A DNA stretch of 5,895 bases from Dethiobacter sp. (GTDB lineage Bacteria > Bacillota_D > Dethiobacteria > Dethiobacterales > Dethiobacteraceae), in contig JAGXSQ010000008.1 in assembly GCA_018333395.1 (NCBI GenBank), positions 1-5,895 on the forward strand. Direction: 5' to 3'. Every line of letters begins with the position of its first letter. Within the stretch, counting starts at the first letter, position 1. A model generated the notes under the pieces. It was not told the origin of the DNA. It was given only the letters and a program-made list of their open reading frames with translations, and ran no database searches. Positions 1 through 5,342 of this stretch are shown here, piece after piece. A program made the translations under genes and the position numbers.

Positions 1-246
1 CGTGACATCGGTGCGCTAGATATGTTGATTCATACATACAGCGAAAGCGAAGTCGACACTTTGGCGCAATATGTGAAGGGTCTGGCCGATGATTATGAGG
101 CTGTAAAAAACAGCTTGATCTATGGTGATATAAGCAATGGTCCCTTAGAAGGAGTCAACAGCAGGATCAAAGCAATCCACCGAAGGAGTTCGGGCAGAGC
201 AGGCATCTTTCTGCTCAATGCGTATATGGTTTTGCCGGGGGGCTAA
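1..246 (+). CDS. ISL3-family transposase, C-terminal part (5' end outside window)
   Basis: The reading frame is open from base 1 and stops with TAA at 244-246, giving about 81 residues of a longer protein. The segment ISNGPLEGVNSRIKAI followed by RRSSGRAG and a leucine-rich end matches the C-terminal block of DDE_Tnp_ISL3 transposases. In that block the glutamate of the EG(V/I)N motif (encoded near 149-151) is the last acidic catalytic residue of the RNase H-like fold. The protein would cut and join the element's ends. A G6 tract at 237-242 sits just before the stop and could be a slippage or error site that alters the extreme C-terminus. Family assignment is fairly sure. Whether the complete gene is functional cannot be judged from this end. 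Confidence 0.75.
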   Translation, partial: RDIGALDMLIHTYSESEVDTLAQYVKGLADDYEAVKNSLIYGDISNGPLEGVNSRIKAIHRRSSGRAGIFLLNAYMVLPGG

Positions 247-275
247 GTATATGAAATTCATAGTATTATCCTCGC

Positions 276-290
276 CTTTGAGTAAGAGCC
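276..290. repeat. Probable right terminal inverted repeat of the ISL3-like element
   Basis: The sequence CTTTGAGTAAGAGCC reads on the opposite strand as GGCTCTTACTCAAAG. It begins with the GGCTCTT typical of ISL3-family ends and lies about 30 bp downstream of the transposase stop. The partner repeat is outside the window, so this rests on family resemblance and position only. Confidence 0.45.
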
Positions 291-300
291 GGTTAAAATT

Positions 301-741
301 TTGATACTGGTTGACACAAATGTTTTGGTGTATGCAGTAAACGAGAGCGCTCCAAAACACCAGGCTAGTCGCCGCTTGATTGAAGGGGTACAAGGAAAGA
401 CAGTCCCCGGCGTGCTTTTCCCCCAGATATTGCTTGAGTTCTATGCGATAGTCACGAACCGGAAACGTTTTGAACAACCGCTTGAACCACCTGTGGCCAG
501 AAAACAGGTCGAAGCCTTACGCTCCTTCTTTCCTGTTATATCTTGCGGAACGGAGACCTTAGATATCTTGTTTGGTGAAACAACCAAAGGAGAAACAGGT
601 TCCGGTATTTTTGACGCTTATTTGGTGGCACAAATGAAAGCTTCCGGCATCGCTACGATTTGCACCTACAATACAGCACATTTTATTTGCTTCAAACAAA
701 TAGTAGTTAAAACGCCGGAGGAAGTAATGGCCATGATTTAA
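301..741 (+). CDS. PIN-domain protein, VapC-like ribonuclease (orphan toxin?)
   Basis: The 146-residue product has the length and motifs of a single PIN domain, a metal-dependent RNase fold found in VapC toxins. MILVDTN at the N-terminus supplies D5; the ILLEF segment supplies E46; GIFDAYLVA supplies D105. The C-terminal strand TYNTAHF replaces the usual NxxDF, so the fourth acidic position is H127, which may weaken metal binding. The start is uncertain. TTG at 301 has no good ribosome binding site, and the frame is open back only to a TAA at 283-285 (codons GAG CCG GTT AAA ATT TTG). A native start just upstream, giving an N-terminus like MKIL, may have been removed by the IS whose end is at about 290. 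No antitoxin gene is visible on either side. VapC-family assignment is sound; toxicity and expression are unproven. Confidence 0.8.
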   Translation: MILVDTNVLVYAVNESAPKHQASRRLIEGVQGKTVPGVLFPQILLEFYAIVTNRKRFEQPLEPPVARKQVEALRSFFPVISCGTETLDILFGETTKGETGSGIFDAYLVAQMKASGIATICTYNTAHFICFKQIVVKTPEEVMAMI

Positions 742-783
742 GCTAGAGGTGTTTTGTCGGCAGAATAATAAAAATGACTTGTC

Positions 784-850
784 TCCGGGCTAAAGGTTTT
801 GGCCCGGATGCCGAAAATACTAATGTAAGGCATCTCGTAAGCAAAGAGAT
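784..850 (+). other. Inverted repeats across the flgM promoter and leader
   Basis: Three short inverted repeats are visible. TCCGGGC at 784-790 pairs with GCCCGGA at 802-808 and overlaps the -35 and spacer of the sigma-28 promoter. GATGCC at 807-812 pairs with GGCATC at 829-834. ATCTC at 832-836 pairs with GAGAT at 846-850, immediately before the Shine-Dalgarno AGGGGTG. None is followed by a T tract, so none looks like an intrinsic terminator. The first could be an operator or chance; the last could form a small leader hairpin next to the ribosome binding site. Confidence 0.35.
790..817 (+). promoter_or_regulatory. Sigma-28 (SigD/FliA) promoter of the flgM operon
   Basis: The -35 region TAAAGGTT starts at 791 and the -10 region GCCGAAAA at 810, with exactly 15 bp between TAAA and GCCG. 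Against the sigma-28 consensus TAAAGTTT-N11-GCCGATAA this matches 14 of 16 positions at the right spacing. The predicted start of transcription is near 824, about 40 nt before the flgM ATG. Position ahead of flgM, a known sigma-28 target, supports the call. Confidence 0.85.
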
Positions 851-864
851 AGGGGTGTTAGTTT

Positions 865-1167
865 ATGAAGATAGACAGTCGCCATACGCCGCTCTGTTGG
901 TCCAAAGACGCGGCTAGTCCCATTACCAGGCGCGTTGCAGAGCCGGACTCTCCCACGGCACGTGACGCTGTCGCTATCTCTCCGGCGGCACAAATGCTGC
1001 GGGAAGCTATGGCGCGGGAAGCTATGGCGATGAACGAACCCTTTGACGCCGCCAGAGTAGCGGAACTGAGAACTAAGGTGAGCGAGGGTCAGTACACCGT
1101 GGACGGCACGATCCTGGCCACGCGTTTGGTGGCGGAGCTGCTGAATCCGGCACGGGGGGCCAAGTGA
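865..1167 (+). CDS. flgM: FlgM, anti-sigma-28 factor
   Basis: FlgM binds sigma-28 and holds it inactive until the hook-basal body is complete, then is exported through the flagellar type III apparatus. The 100-residue product has the usual length and signature: a disordered polar N-terminal half, DAVAISPAAQML around residues 34-45, and the C-terminal sigma-binding helices with RVAELRTKVSEGQYTVDGTILATRLVAELL (split here as residues 64-78 and 79-93). The ATG is preceded by AGGGGTG at 851-857, 7 nt away. The gene overlaps flgN by four bases and lies behind a sigma-28 promoter, so it is under its own feedback control. An exact 15-bp tandem duplication inserts a second REAMA motif at residues 51-55. 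Identity is strong from the motif and operon context together. Confidence 0.9.
   Translation: MKIDSRHTPLCWSKDAASPITRRVAEPDSPTARDAVAISPAAQMLREAMAREAMAMNEPFDAARVAELRTKVSEGQYTVDGTILATRLVAELLNPARGAK
999..1028 (+). repeat. Exact 15-bp tandem duplication inside flgM
   Basis: The unit GCGGGAAGCTATGGC occurs at 999-1013 and again at 1014-1028 with no mismatch. It adds five residues (REAMA, residues 46-50 and 51-55) just after the conserved ISPAAQML segment. Frame is preserved. Complete identity at silent positions suggests a recent duplication. Confidence 0.9.
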
Positions 1168-1496
1168 GGGACTCTGCAGACAGGCTGCTCCATAACTTAA
1201 GGGAGCAGCAGCAGTCCATGCTGGTGGATGACCTGGAGAGACTTTCCGCCTTAGTGCCTACCCAGGAGCAGTTGTGGGCACAAGTAGAGGCAGACTTGGC
1301 GGCAGAGCCGCTGCAGGCGGAGGTGCGGGCAAAAATAGTGCAGATCCAGCTTTTGGTGGAGACTAATCAGCTCCTGGCGCAACAGAGCCTTGTTTTTGCG
1401 AAAAGAGTATTGCGGGCGTTGACTGATGACGCTCCGTATGCCTATTCAGGCCAGTGGCGCATGCCGCCCGGAGCAGCCATCAACATTAGGGCATAG
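1164..1496 (+). CDS. flgN: FlgN, export chaperone for FlgK and FlgL
   Basis: FlgN is a cytoplasmic helical chaperone that binds the C-termini of the hook-filament junction proteins and delivers them to the export gate. The 110-residue product is almost entirely helix-forming. It carries the family's most recognisable C-terminal stretch, LLVETNQLLAQQSLVFAKRVL (residues about 63-83, given in part), followed by a tyrosine- and glycine-containing tail ending in a hydrophobic segment. It is shorter than the roughly 140-160 residues common for FlgN. The GTG start overlaps the flgM stop as GTGA, with a G-rich site at 1154-1159, so translation is probably coupled. Sequence conservation in FlgN is low, so the call relies heavily on its place between flgM and flgK. 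Confidence 0.82.
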   Translation: MRDSADRLLHNLREQQQSMLVDDLERLSALVPTQEQLWAQVEADLAAEPLQAEVRAKIVQIQLLVETNQLLAQQSLVFAKRVLRALTDDAPYAYSGQWRMPPGAAINIRA

Positions 1497-1507
1497 GGGG
1501 TTGTCGG

Positions 1508-2911
1508 GTGTCTTCGACATTTTTCGGCTTTAATATTGCCAGGCGGGGCCTGAGCGCGCATAAAGCCGCGCTTGAAGTTACCGCGCACAACGTGGCCAAC
1601 GCCTCGACGCCGGGGTATTCGCGGCAGCAGGCCGTCTTTGGCACCACCAGTCCCTTCATGACGGCCGGCCTTAACCAACCTGTACAGGCGGGACAAATCG
1701 GCACGGGGGTTACCATCAGCGAAGTCCGCCGCGTGCGGGATAGTTTTCTGGACTATCAGATTCGGCCGCAGCAGAGTAAGCTCGGTGAATGGGACGAACG
1801 CTACGCCGCGCTGAGCCACGCCGAGAAAATCCTGATGGAGCCTACAGAGTCGGGTCTCAGCCACGTTTTCTCGCGATTTTGGGAGGCGTGGCAGGAGCTG
1901 AGCAAAAATCCGACCAGCGGCGCGGCGCGCGCGGGAGTAGTGGAGATGGGCGTGACACTGGCCACCTCGCTTAACGCGGTCGCCAGCCAACTCGAGGTGT
2001 CCATTAGCGACCTGGACACGAAGGCGCGCCTGTCGGTTAACGATATCAACTCCATCGCGCGGCAGGTGGCGGCGCTTAACCGGCAAATCGTCGCTAATGT
2101 CGGCGCGGGGCTGAGCCCTAACGACTTAAACGACCGCCGCGACACCCTGCTTGACGACCTGGCGCGCATTACCGGATTTGCGCCACTCACACAGCCAAAT
2201 GGCGCGGTAGACATTGTTATCGGCGGCAAACGTTTAGTGCAGGGTATCCACTTTGCCGAGCTCAGCGTCGCTGCGGGCGGGCAGATTGTTTGGCCTGACG
2301 GGGCTGCGCTTGCGCCGACCGAAGGCCGTCTCGCCGGTGTGGCGGAGTCGCGGCATTGGCTGCAGAATGAGTTTTATGAGCGGATGAACACTTTAAGCGA
2401 AGGTCTAGCCGACTTGGTCAACACCGCCCATGCCGCCGGGCAGGCTTTAACTACTCCCGTCCCGCCCGAAAGGGGGCAAGGCTTTTTTGTCTTTCCGCCA
2501 GGCTCTGCGGGGCGGGAAGCTAGGTTTATCGCCGTTAATCCCGATATAGTGGCCGACCACGCCCTGCTCCGCGCTGCGGCAACCAGCGGCGGCCTCGCTG
2601 ACGGCAGCAACGCGCTACGTGTGGCCCGCCAGCGTCACGCCGCCATCCCCTCCGGGGCTACTAACCTCGAAGGCTTCTATGGCGCCATCGTTACCGACCT
2701 CGGGGTGGAGGCGCAGCAAGCCGCCCGCATGTTCACAAATCAAGACGCCTTGGTCAATCAGCTCCAAAATCGGCGCCAAGAGGTCGCCGGCGTGTCTATC
2801 GACGAAGAAATGGCCTTCATGATTCAGTTTCAGCACGGCTATGCCGCGTCGGCGAGGCTTCTCGCCACCCTGGACGAAATGCTGGCAGTGCTCATAAATC
2901 TGGGGAGGTAG
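1508..2911 (+). CDS. flgK: FlgK, hook-filament junction protein 1 (HAP1)
   Basis: FlgK is exported and forms the first ring joining the hook to the filament. The 467-residue product is full length for the family. Residues 1-40 hold the flagellar rod/hook N-terminal motif, with NVANASTPGYSRQ at 28-40. A long helical D1 region follows (about 45-220, including SQLEVSISDLDTKAR-like coiled segments and LNDRRDTLLDDLA). A variable middle domain comes next. The C-terminal flg_bbr_C helix starts with VSIDEEMAFMIQFQHGYAAS and ends in LDEMLAVLINLGR. The GTG start is chosen because AGGGGG at 1495-1500 lies 7 nt upstream and translation then begins MSSTFFGFNIARRGL, the normal family start. The gene lies 11 bp after flgN and 5 bp before flgL. 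The assignment is secure. Confidence 0.96.
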   Translation: MSSTFFGFNIARRGLSAHKAALEVTAHNVANASTPGYSRQQAVFGTTSPFMTAGLNQPVQAGQIGTGVTISEVRRVRDSFLDYQIRPQQSKLGEWDERYAALSHAEKILMEPTESGLSHVFSRFWEAWQELSKNPTSGAARAGVVEMGVTLATSLNAVASQLEVSISDLDTKARLSVNDINSIARQVAALNRQIVANVGAGLSPNDLNDRRDTLLDDLARITGFAPLTQPNGAVDIVIGGKRLVQGIHFAELSVAAGGQIVWPDGAALAPTEGRLAGVAESRHWLQNEFYERMNTLSEGLADLVNTAHAAGQALTTPVPPERGQGFFVFPPGSAGREARFIAVNPDIVADHALLRAAATSGGLADGSNALRVARQRHAAIPSGATNLEGFYGAIVTDLGVEAQQAARMFTNQDALVNQLQNRRQEVAGVSIDEEMAFMIQFQHGYAASARLLATLDEMLAVLINLGR

Positions 2912-2916
2912 AGCAA

Positions 2917-3822
2917 ATGCGTGTCTCTAACGCTACTTTGCGCCATAATGTGATGCGTAACCTGCAGCTCAGCTTGCGCGAGTTAGAGCGCTCGCAGCGG
3001 CAGATGTCGTCCGGCCGTGTCATCAGCCAACCCTCTGACAATCCGGTAGTGGCGGCGAAACTCTTGAACATCAGCTCGGCGCTGGCGGAAAGCGAGCAGT
3101 TCCAGTCCAACGTGCGTGACGGTATCTCCTGGCTGTCGGTAACCGACACGAACCTTGGCCAAGTCGGCGAAGCATTGCATCGCGCCAAGGAACTTGCGCT
3201 AGCAGGCGCTAACGCCACTATGCCGGATGATGCTAAAGTCTACATGGCCCGCGAAGTCGATCAGCTGTTACGCCACGTCGTGGCCCTGGCCAATGTGTCG
3301 TTTGACGGGAATCGCTCTCTTTTTGGAGGCACCCATCACGGGACAGCGCCATTTACAGTGACGGAGGGCGCGGACGGTTTCCTCGCCGTCGTAGGCGCCT
3401 CCTCTGCGGGTGCGGGTGAGGGGGCGGTGTCTTATGAGATTATCCGCCAGATTGATATCCAGGTTAATACTGAGGGGTTCCGTCTGTTTGTAGCCGGCGG
3501 GGTTTTTAACGCCTTGCTCGCCGTGCGTGACGCGCTGCGCGGCACAGGCGACATACAGCTAGCTATCGCCGGTATGGATGATGCTTTGAATACGGTTTTG
3601 AACGAGCGCGCGGTGGTGGGGGCGCGTCACAATCGTCTGGTGGTGACCGAGCAGCGCTACCAAGAGGAGACGGTGACGTTTGCGGAACTGAGCTCTAAGC
3701 TCGGCGACATCGACATGGCCGAAGCGATTATGAACTTTAACGTCCGGGAACACGTTTATCAGGCGGCGCTGGCCGCCGCGGCGCGGGTGCTGCAGCCGAC
3801 GCTGCTGGACTTCTTGCGGTAG
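2917..3822 (+). CDS. flgL: FlgL, hook-filament junction protein 3 (HAP3)
   Basis: FlgL forms the second junction ring, on which flagellin filament assembly begins. The 301-residue length is typical. The N-terminal flagellin-like helix reads MRVSNATLRHNVMRNLQ and includes the family hallmark SSGRVISQPSDNPV at 31-44. The flagellin-type C-terminal helix includes SKLGDIDMAEAIMNFN and ends with the hydrophobic QPTLLDFLR. The central D2 region is short (about 145-200). An excellent Shine-Dalgarno, GGGGAGGT at 2902-2909, lies 7 nt before the ATG. It is the last gene of the flagellar operon in this window. A decayed second copy of its final bases lies about 640 bp downstream, at 4420-4454. Confidence 0.95.
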   Translation: MRVSNATLRHNVMRNLQLSLRELERSQRQMSSGRVISQPSDNPVVAAKLLNISSALAESEQFQSNVRDGISWLSVTDTNLGQVGEALHRAKELALAGANATMPDDAKVYMAREVDQLLRHVVALANVSFDGNRSLFGGTHHGTAPFTVTEGADGFLAVVGASSAGAGEGAVSYEIIRQIDIQVNTEGFRLFVAGGVFNALLAVRDALRGTGDIQLAIAGMDDALNTVLNERAVVGARHNRLVVTEQRYQEETVTFAELSSKLGDIDMAEAIMNFNVREHVYQAALAAAARVLQPTLLDFLR

Positions 3823-3837
3823 GGGGCCACCCCGGCG

Positions 3838-3855
3838 CTTTGGGCTACCCCAAGG
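3838..3855 (+). other. Small hairpin downstream of flgL, not a clear terminator
   Basis: CTTTGGG at 3838-3844 can pair with CCCAAGG at 3849-3855, with one G-U pair and a four-base loop. It lies 16 bp after the flgL stop, where a terminator would be expected, but purine-rich sequence and no T tract follow it. It might stabilise the 3' end of the flagellar mRNA or be chance. Confidence 0.3.
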
Positions 3856-3888
3856 AAGGGGAATCACTAACTGCCGGCGGATAAAGAA

Positions 3889-3915
3889 TAAAGTATTGCA
3901 GGGTGTTGCCGATAA
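3889..3915 (+). promoter_or_regulatory. Near-perfect sigma-28 promoter upstream of the coiled-coil gene
   Basis: TAAAGTAT starts at 3889 and GCCGATAA at 3908, with 15 bp between TAAA and GCCG. This matches 15 of 16 positions of the sigma-28 consensus TAAAGTTT-N11-GCCGATAA at the exact spacing. The predicted transcript begins near 3922, about 40 nt before the ATG at 3963, nearly the same geometry as at flgM. It is the strongest promoter-like sequence in the window. Confidence 0.85.
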
Positions 3916-3962
3916 GCAGAAAATCAATTAAAATGGGCTTAAAATGATATGGAGGCCAGACC

Positions 3963-4388
3963 ATGGAGGGGGAGAAACTCGCCGAGAAAATCAGGGACCT
4001 GGTGTTAGGGGAAATTAGAGAGGAATTCAGGGATTTTAGGGCTTCCGTAACCGGGGAGCTGAGCGGATTCAGGCTGGCGATCGAGGCTCTGGGCGCCCGG
4101 CAGACCAACCTGGAGCATGAGTTGAGGGAGATAAGGCGCACGATTGGTGAGACAAACAAGCGCATTGACGAGACAAACAAGCGCATTGACGAGCTACGAG
4201 TGGAGTTAAGAGCAGAAATTATGGCCAATACGTCCCGGATTGATGAGACAAACAGGCGGATTGACGCTTTGTTTTTGGAAACGGCTGAAATGCGGGGGGA
4301 TTTAAAGAAAGCCATCTCTGATAAAGAGATTTTGCATGATATGGTCTTCCGGGTGACCAGGCTGGAAGCAAAAGTGGTCGTTGTGTAA
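3963..4388 (+). CDS. Small coiled-coil protein, putative sigma-28 regulon member
   Basis: The product is 141 residues, without signal peptide or membrane segment, and appears helical throughout. No named family is recognised with confidence. Residues 1-60 are charged helix (EKIRDLVLGEIREEFRDF, then LEHELREIRRTIGE). Residues 63-101 carry repeats of ETNKRID: exact copies at 63-69 and 70-76, and a variant ETNRRID at 95-101. The C-terminus reads MVFRVTRLEAKV followed by valines, an end seen in small coiled-coil proteins of Clostridia (recalled, not checked). Shine-Dalgarno GGAGG at 3951-3955 lies 7 nt before the ATG. A strong sigma-28 promoter upstream implies co-regulation with late flagellar and chemotaxis genes, so a role in motility or the export apparatus is inferred from regulation alone. 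It is flanked by copies of the flgL 3' end. Confidence 0.75.
   Translation: MEGEKLAEKIRDLVLGEIREEFRDFRASVTGELSGFRLAIEALGARQTNLEHELREIRRTIGETNKRIDETNKRIDELRVELRAEIMANTSRIDETNRRIDALFLETAEMRGDLKKAISDKEILHDMVFRVTRLEAKVVVV
4149..4190 (+). repeat. Exact 21-bp tandem repeat encoding heptad ETNKRID, two copies
   Basis: Copies at 4149-4169 and 4170-4190 are identical. A third copy at 4245-4265, changed at two bases (AAG to AGG, CGC to CGG), encodes ETNRRID. The 21-bp period is one heptad, so the tandem duplication keeps both the reading frame and the coiled-coil register. Confidence 0.92.
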
Positions 4389-4489
4389 GGGTGAGGGTTT
4401 AAATCCCGACAATTTATACGGCGCGGGTGCTGCTGGACTTCTTTCTTGCGGTAGAGGTGAGCACATAGCCCCCCCCTGAATACCTCGGG
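4389..4489. other. Convergent intergenic region without a clear terminator
   Basis: This 101-bp gap separates the ends of the coiled-coil gene and the Uma2 gene. It holds the flgL-tail copy and a C8 homopolymer at 4469-4476, which may be length-variable. No stem-loop followed by a T tract is seen on either strand. A perfect 12-bp palindrome, AAAACCGGTTTT at 4503-4514, lies just inside the Uma2 coding end. Confidence 0.4.
4420..4454 (+). pseudogene. Decayed duplicate of the flgL 3' end
   Basis: Bases 4420-4433 are identical to flgL 3780-3793. The copy then lacks flgL 3794-3805 (12 nt, bounded by GCTGC direct repeats, a typical slippage deletion). It resumes with TGGACTTCTT as in flgL 3806-3815, has an extra TCTT at 4444-4447, and finishes with GCGGTAG as in flgL 3816-3822. 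All 31 retained bases match. The order of matches and the type of indels argue against chance. It is non-coding now, since the extra four bases destroy the frame of the original stop. It could be the displaced original end of flgL, a remnant of a tandem duplication, or the tail of a lost second flgL. Confidence 0.75.
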
Positions 4490-5062
4490 TTACGCATTTT
4501 CAAAAACCGGTTTTAAATCAATGGCAAGGTCAGGAAAAATTGAGACCTTAACATGGTCTTCTTCTGAGTATATTTCCGGACGCCCATATTTGCCGGTTGT
4601 TTGCAATAAAAATACGCTTACAAGCTTAAGGTCAGGCTCTACAATCCAATATTCGCTTACACCTGCCTTTTCATACTTGTTGAACTTTATGAGCTTGTCG
4701 TTTTTGCCTGAGGTCGGGGACAAGATCTCCACAATCATATCCGGAGCGCCGAGGCAACCTCTTTCATCGAGCTTGGAGCTGTTGCAGACAATAGTAATAT
4801 CAGGCTCCACTACGTTTTTTATATCATCATCATTCTTTTCGACATCCAGTCTTACGCAAAATGGCGCGGCAAAAACACGGCATGTTTTGCCCTTGAGATA
4901 AGTATGAACCTGCGTGGCTAATTCCATCGATATTTCCTGATGTACTCTTGATGGGGCAGCTTGCAGATACGGCTTACCGTCAATGATTTCCCATCTTTCA
5001 TTTTCATCCCAGGTCAAGTAATCAGCATAGGAATATTTTTGTTCAGGTTTTGATAAGGGCAT
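4490..5062 (-). CDS. Uma2 family (DUF820) PD-(D/E)XK nuclease-like protein
   Basis: The 190-residue product matches the Uma2/DUF820 family over its whole length: YSYADYLTWDENERWEIIDG at 10-29, AAPSRVHQEIS at 35-45, VFAAPFCVRLDV at 63-74, VVEPDITIVC at 84-93, GAPDMIVEILSPTS at 105-118, and KYEKAGVSEYWIVEPD at 129-144. The fold is that of restriction-type nucleases, with D88 and E112 as likely metal ligands and K126 in the following helix. Family members are numerous, often multicopy, and their biological role is not settled. Translation starts at the ATG complementary to 5060-5062, with GAGGAG (complement of 5071-5076) 8 nt upstream. The gene is AT-richer than the flagellar operon and faces it, with about 100 bp between the convergent ends. 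No partner gene is visible. Confidence 0.92.
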   Translation of the reverse strand: MPLSKPEQKYSYADYLTWDENERWEIIDGKPYLQAAPSRVHQEISMELATQVHTYLKGKTCRVFAAPFCVRLDVEKNDDDIKNVVEPDITIVCNSSKLDERGCLGAPDMIVEILSPTSGKNDKLIKFNKYEKAGVSEYWIVEPDLKLVSVFLLQTTGKYGRPEIYSEEDHVKVSIFPDLAIDLKPVFENA

Positions 5063-5168
5063 TATAAACGCTCCTCTACTTCATGCTTCAGATATCTCAA
5101 GCATATCATAAGCTACGGCTATAATCCAGCTTCCGTCAACGCCAGAGACATCGCCTGGCAATTACATT

Positions 5169-5218
5169 CCCCTCTATGGAGGGGTGCCCGTTAGGGCGGG
5201 GTGGTCGCGCCCCGCCTT
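5169..5218. repeat. REP/MITE-like double palindrome
   Basis: Two adjacent GC-rich stem-loops are present in otherwise AT-rich DNA. CCCCTC at 5169-5174 pairs with GAGGGG at 5179-5184 around a 4-nt loop. AGGGCGGGG at 5193-5201 pairs with CCCCGCCTT at 5210-5218 (one G-U) around an 8-nt loop. Similar TCCCCTC...GAGGGGTG...GGGGTGG modules are, from memory, scattered in many bacterial genomes as extragenic palindromes. No T tract follows on either strand, so it is not a standard terminator. Copy number in this genome cannot be seen from one window. Confidence 0.6.
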
Positions 5219-5253
5219 TGAAGTTATGCCTTCCGGCTTGGCAACACTTAACT

Positions 5254-5292
5254 GTTCGTATATTATGGAATCGTACTCCAAAATGTACGAAC
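5254..5292. repeat. Interrupted inverted repeat, 39 bp
   Basis: GTTCGTA at 5254-5260 is the exact reverse complement of TACGAAC at 5286-5292. Inside, TGGA at 5266-5269 pairs with TCCA at 5277-5280. It could be an operator, the end of an old mobile element, or a structured RNA stem. Nothing else in the sequence decides between these. Confidence 0.4.
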
Positions 5293-5316
5293 TCAACTTT
5301 CGCACTAAATAAATGC

Positions 5317-5341
5317 CCTCAAACCGGTGCTATATTTGAGG
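5317..5341. repeat. 7-bp inverted repeat next to a TTGACA motif
   Basis: CCTCAAA at 5317-5323 is perfectly complementary to TTTGAGG at 5335-5341, with an 11-nt loop. It abuts TTGACA at 5343-5348, so it may be a regulatory site for the promoter of the downstream ORF or part of a mobile-element end. Confidence 0.35.
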
Positions 5342-5342
5342 T

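Larger units (their letters stand above)
1..290 (+). mobile_element. 3' end of an ISL3-like insertion sequence (left part outside window)
   Basis: The segment contains the C-terminal end of a DDE transposase, a short non-coding tail, and a terminal sequence at 276-290 that ends in AAGAGCC. ISL3-family elements such as IS1096 and IS31831 typically begin with GGCTCTT, so an outward-facing AAGAGCC is the expected right end. The base after it (291) begins the sequence running into the PIN gene. ISL3 elements usually duplicate about 8 bp of target, which would be GGTTAAAA at 291-298 here, but the left end lies outside the window, so this cannot be tested. The right boundary is an inference. Confidence 0.6.

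Noticed and set aside
145..477. Minus-strand ORF of 110 residues across the IS end and PIN gene
   Set aside because: It spans the probable IS boundary and is antisense to two recognisable coding regions.
818..864. Riboswitch (c-di-GMP type) in the flgM leader
   Set aside because: The leader from the predicted start is only about 40 nt, too short for a c-di-GMP aptamer, and no conserved aptamer core is visible.
1442..2086. Long minus-strand ORF (214 residues) opposite flgN/flgK
   Set aside because: It is antisense to GC-rich coding sequence of a secure FlgK gene, has arginine-rich low-complexity composition and no recognisable domain.
3838..3855. Intrinsic terminator of the flagellar operon
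   Set aside because: The stem contains a wobble pair and is followed by AAGGGGAATC rather than a T tract.
3845..4315. Minus-strand ORF of 156 residues opposite the coiled-coil gene
   Set aside because: It has repetitive serine/leucine composition that mirrors the heptad repeats. The plus strand has the sigma-28 promoter, Shine-Dalgarno and coherent heptads.
4521..4901. Plus-strand ORF of 126 residues
   Set aside because: It lies entirely antisense to the well-conserved Uma2 gene and has no ribosome binding site or known motif.
5193..5218. Intrinsic terminator
   Set aside because: The stem is strong but only three T residues follow on the plus strand and none on the minus strand, and it sits beside a second palindrome typical of REP-like elements.
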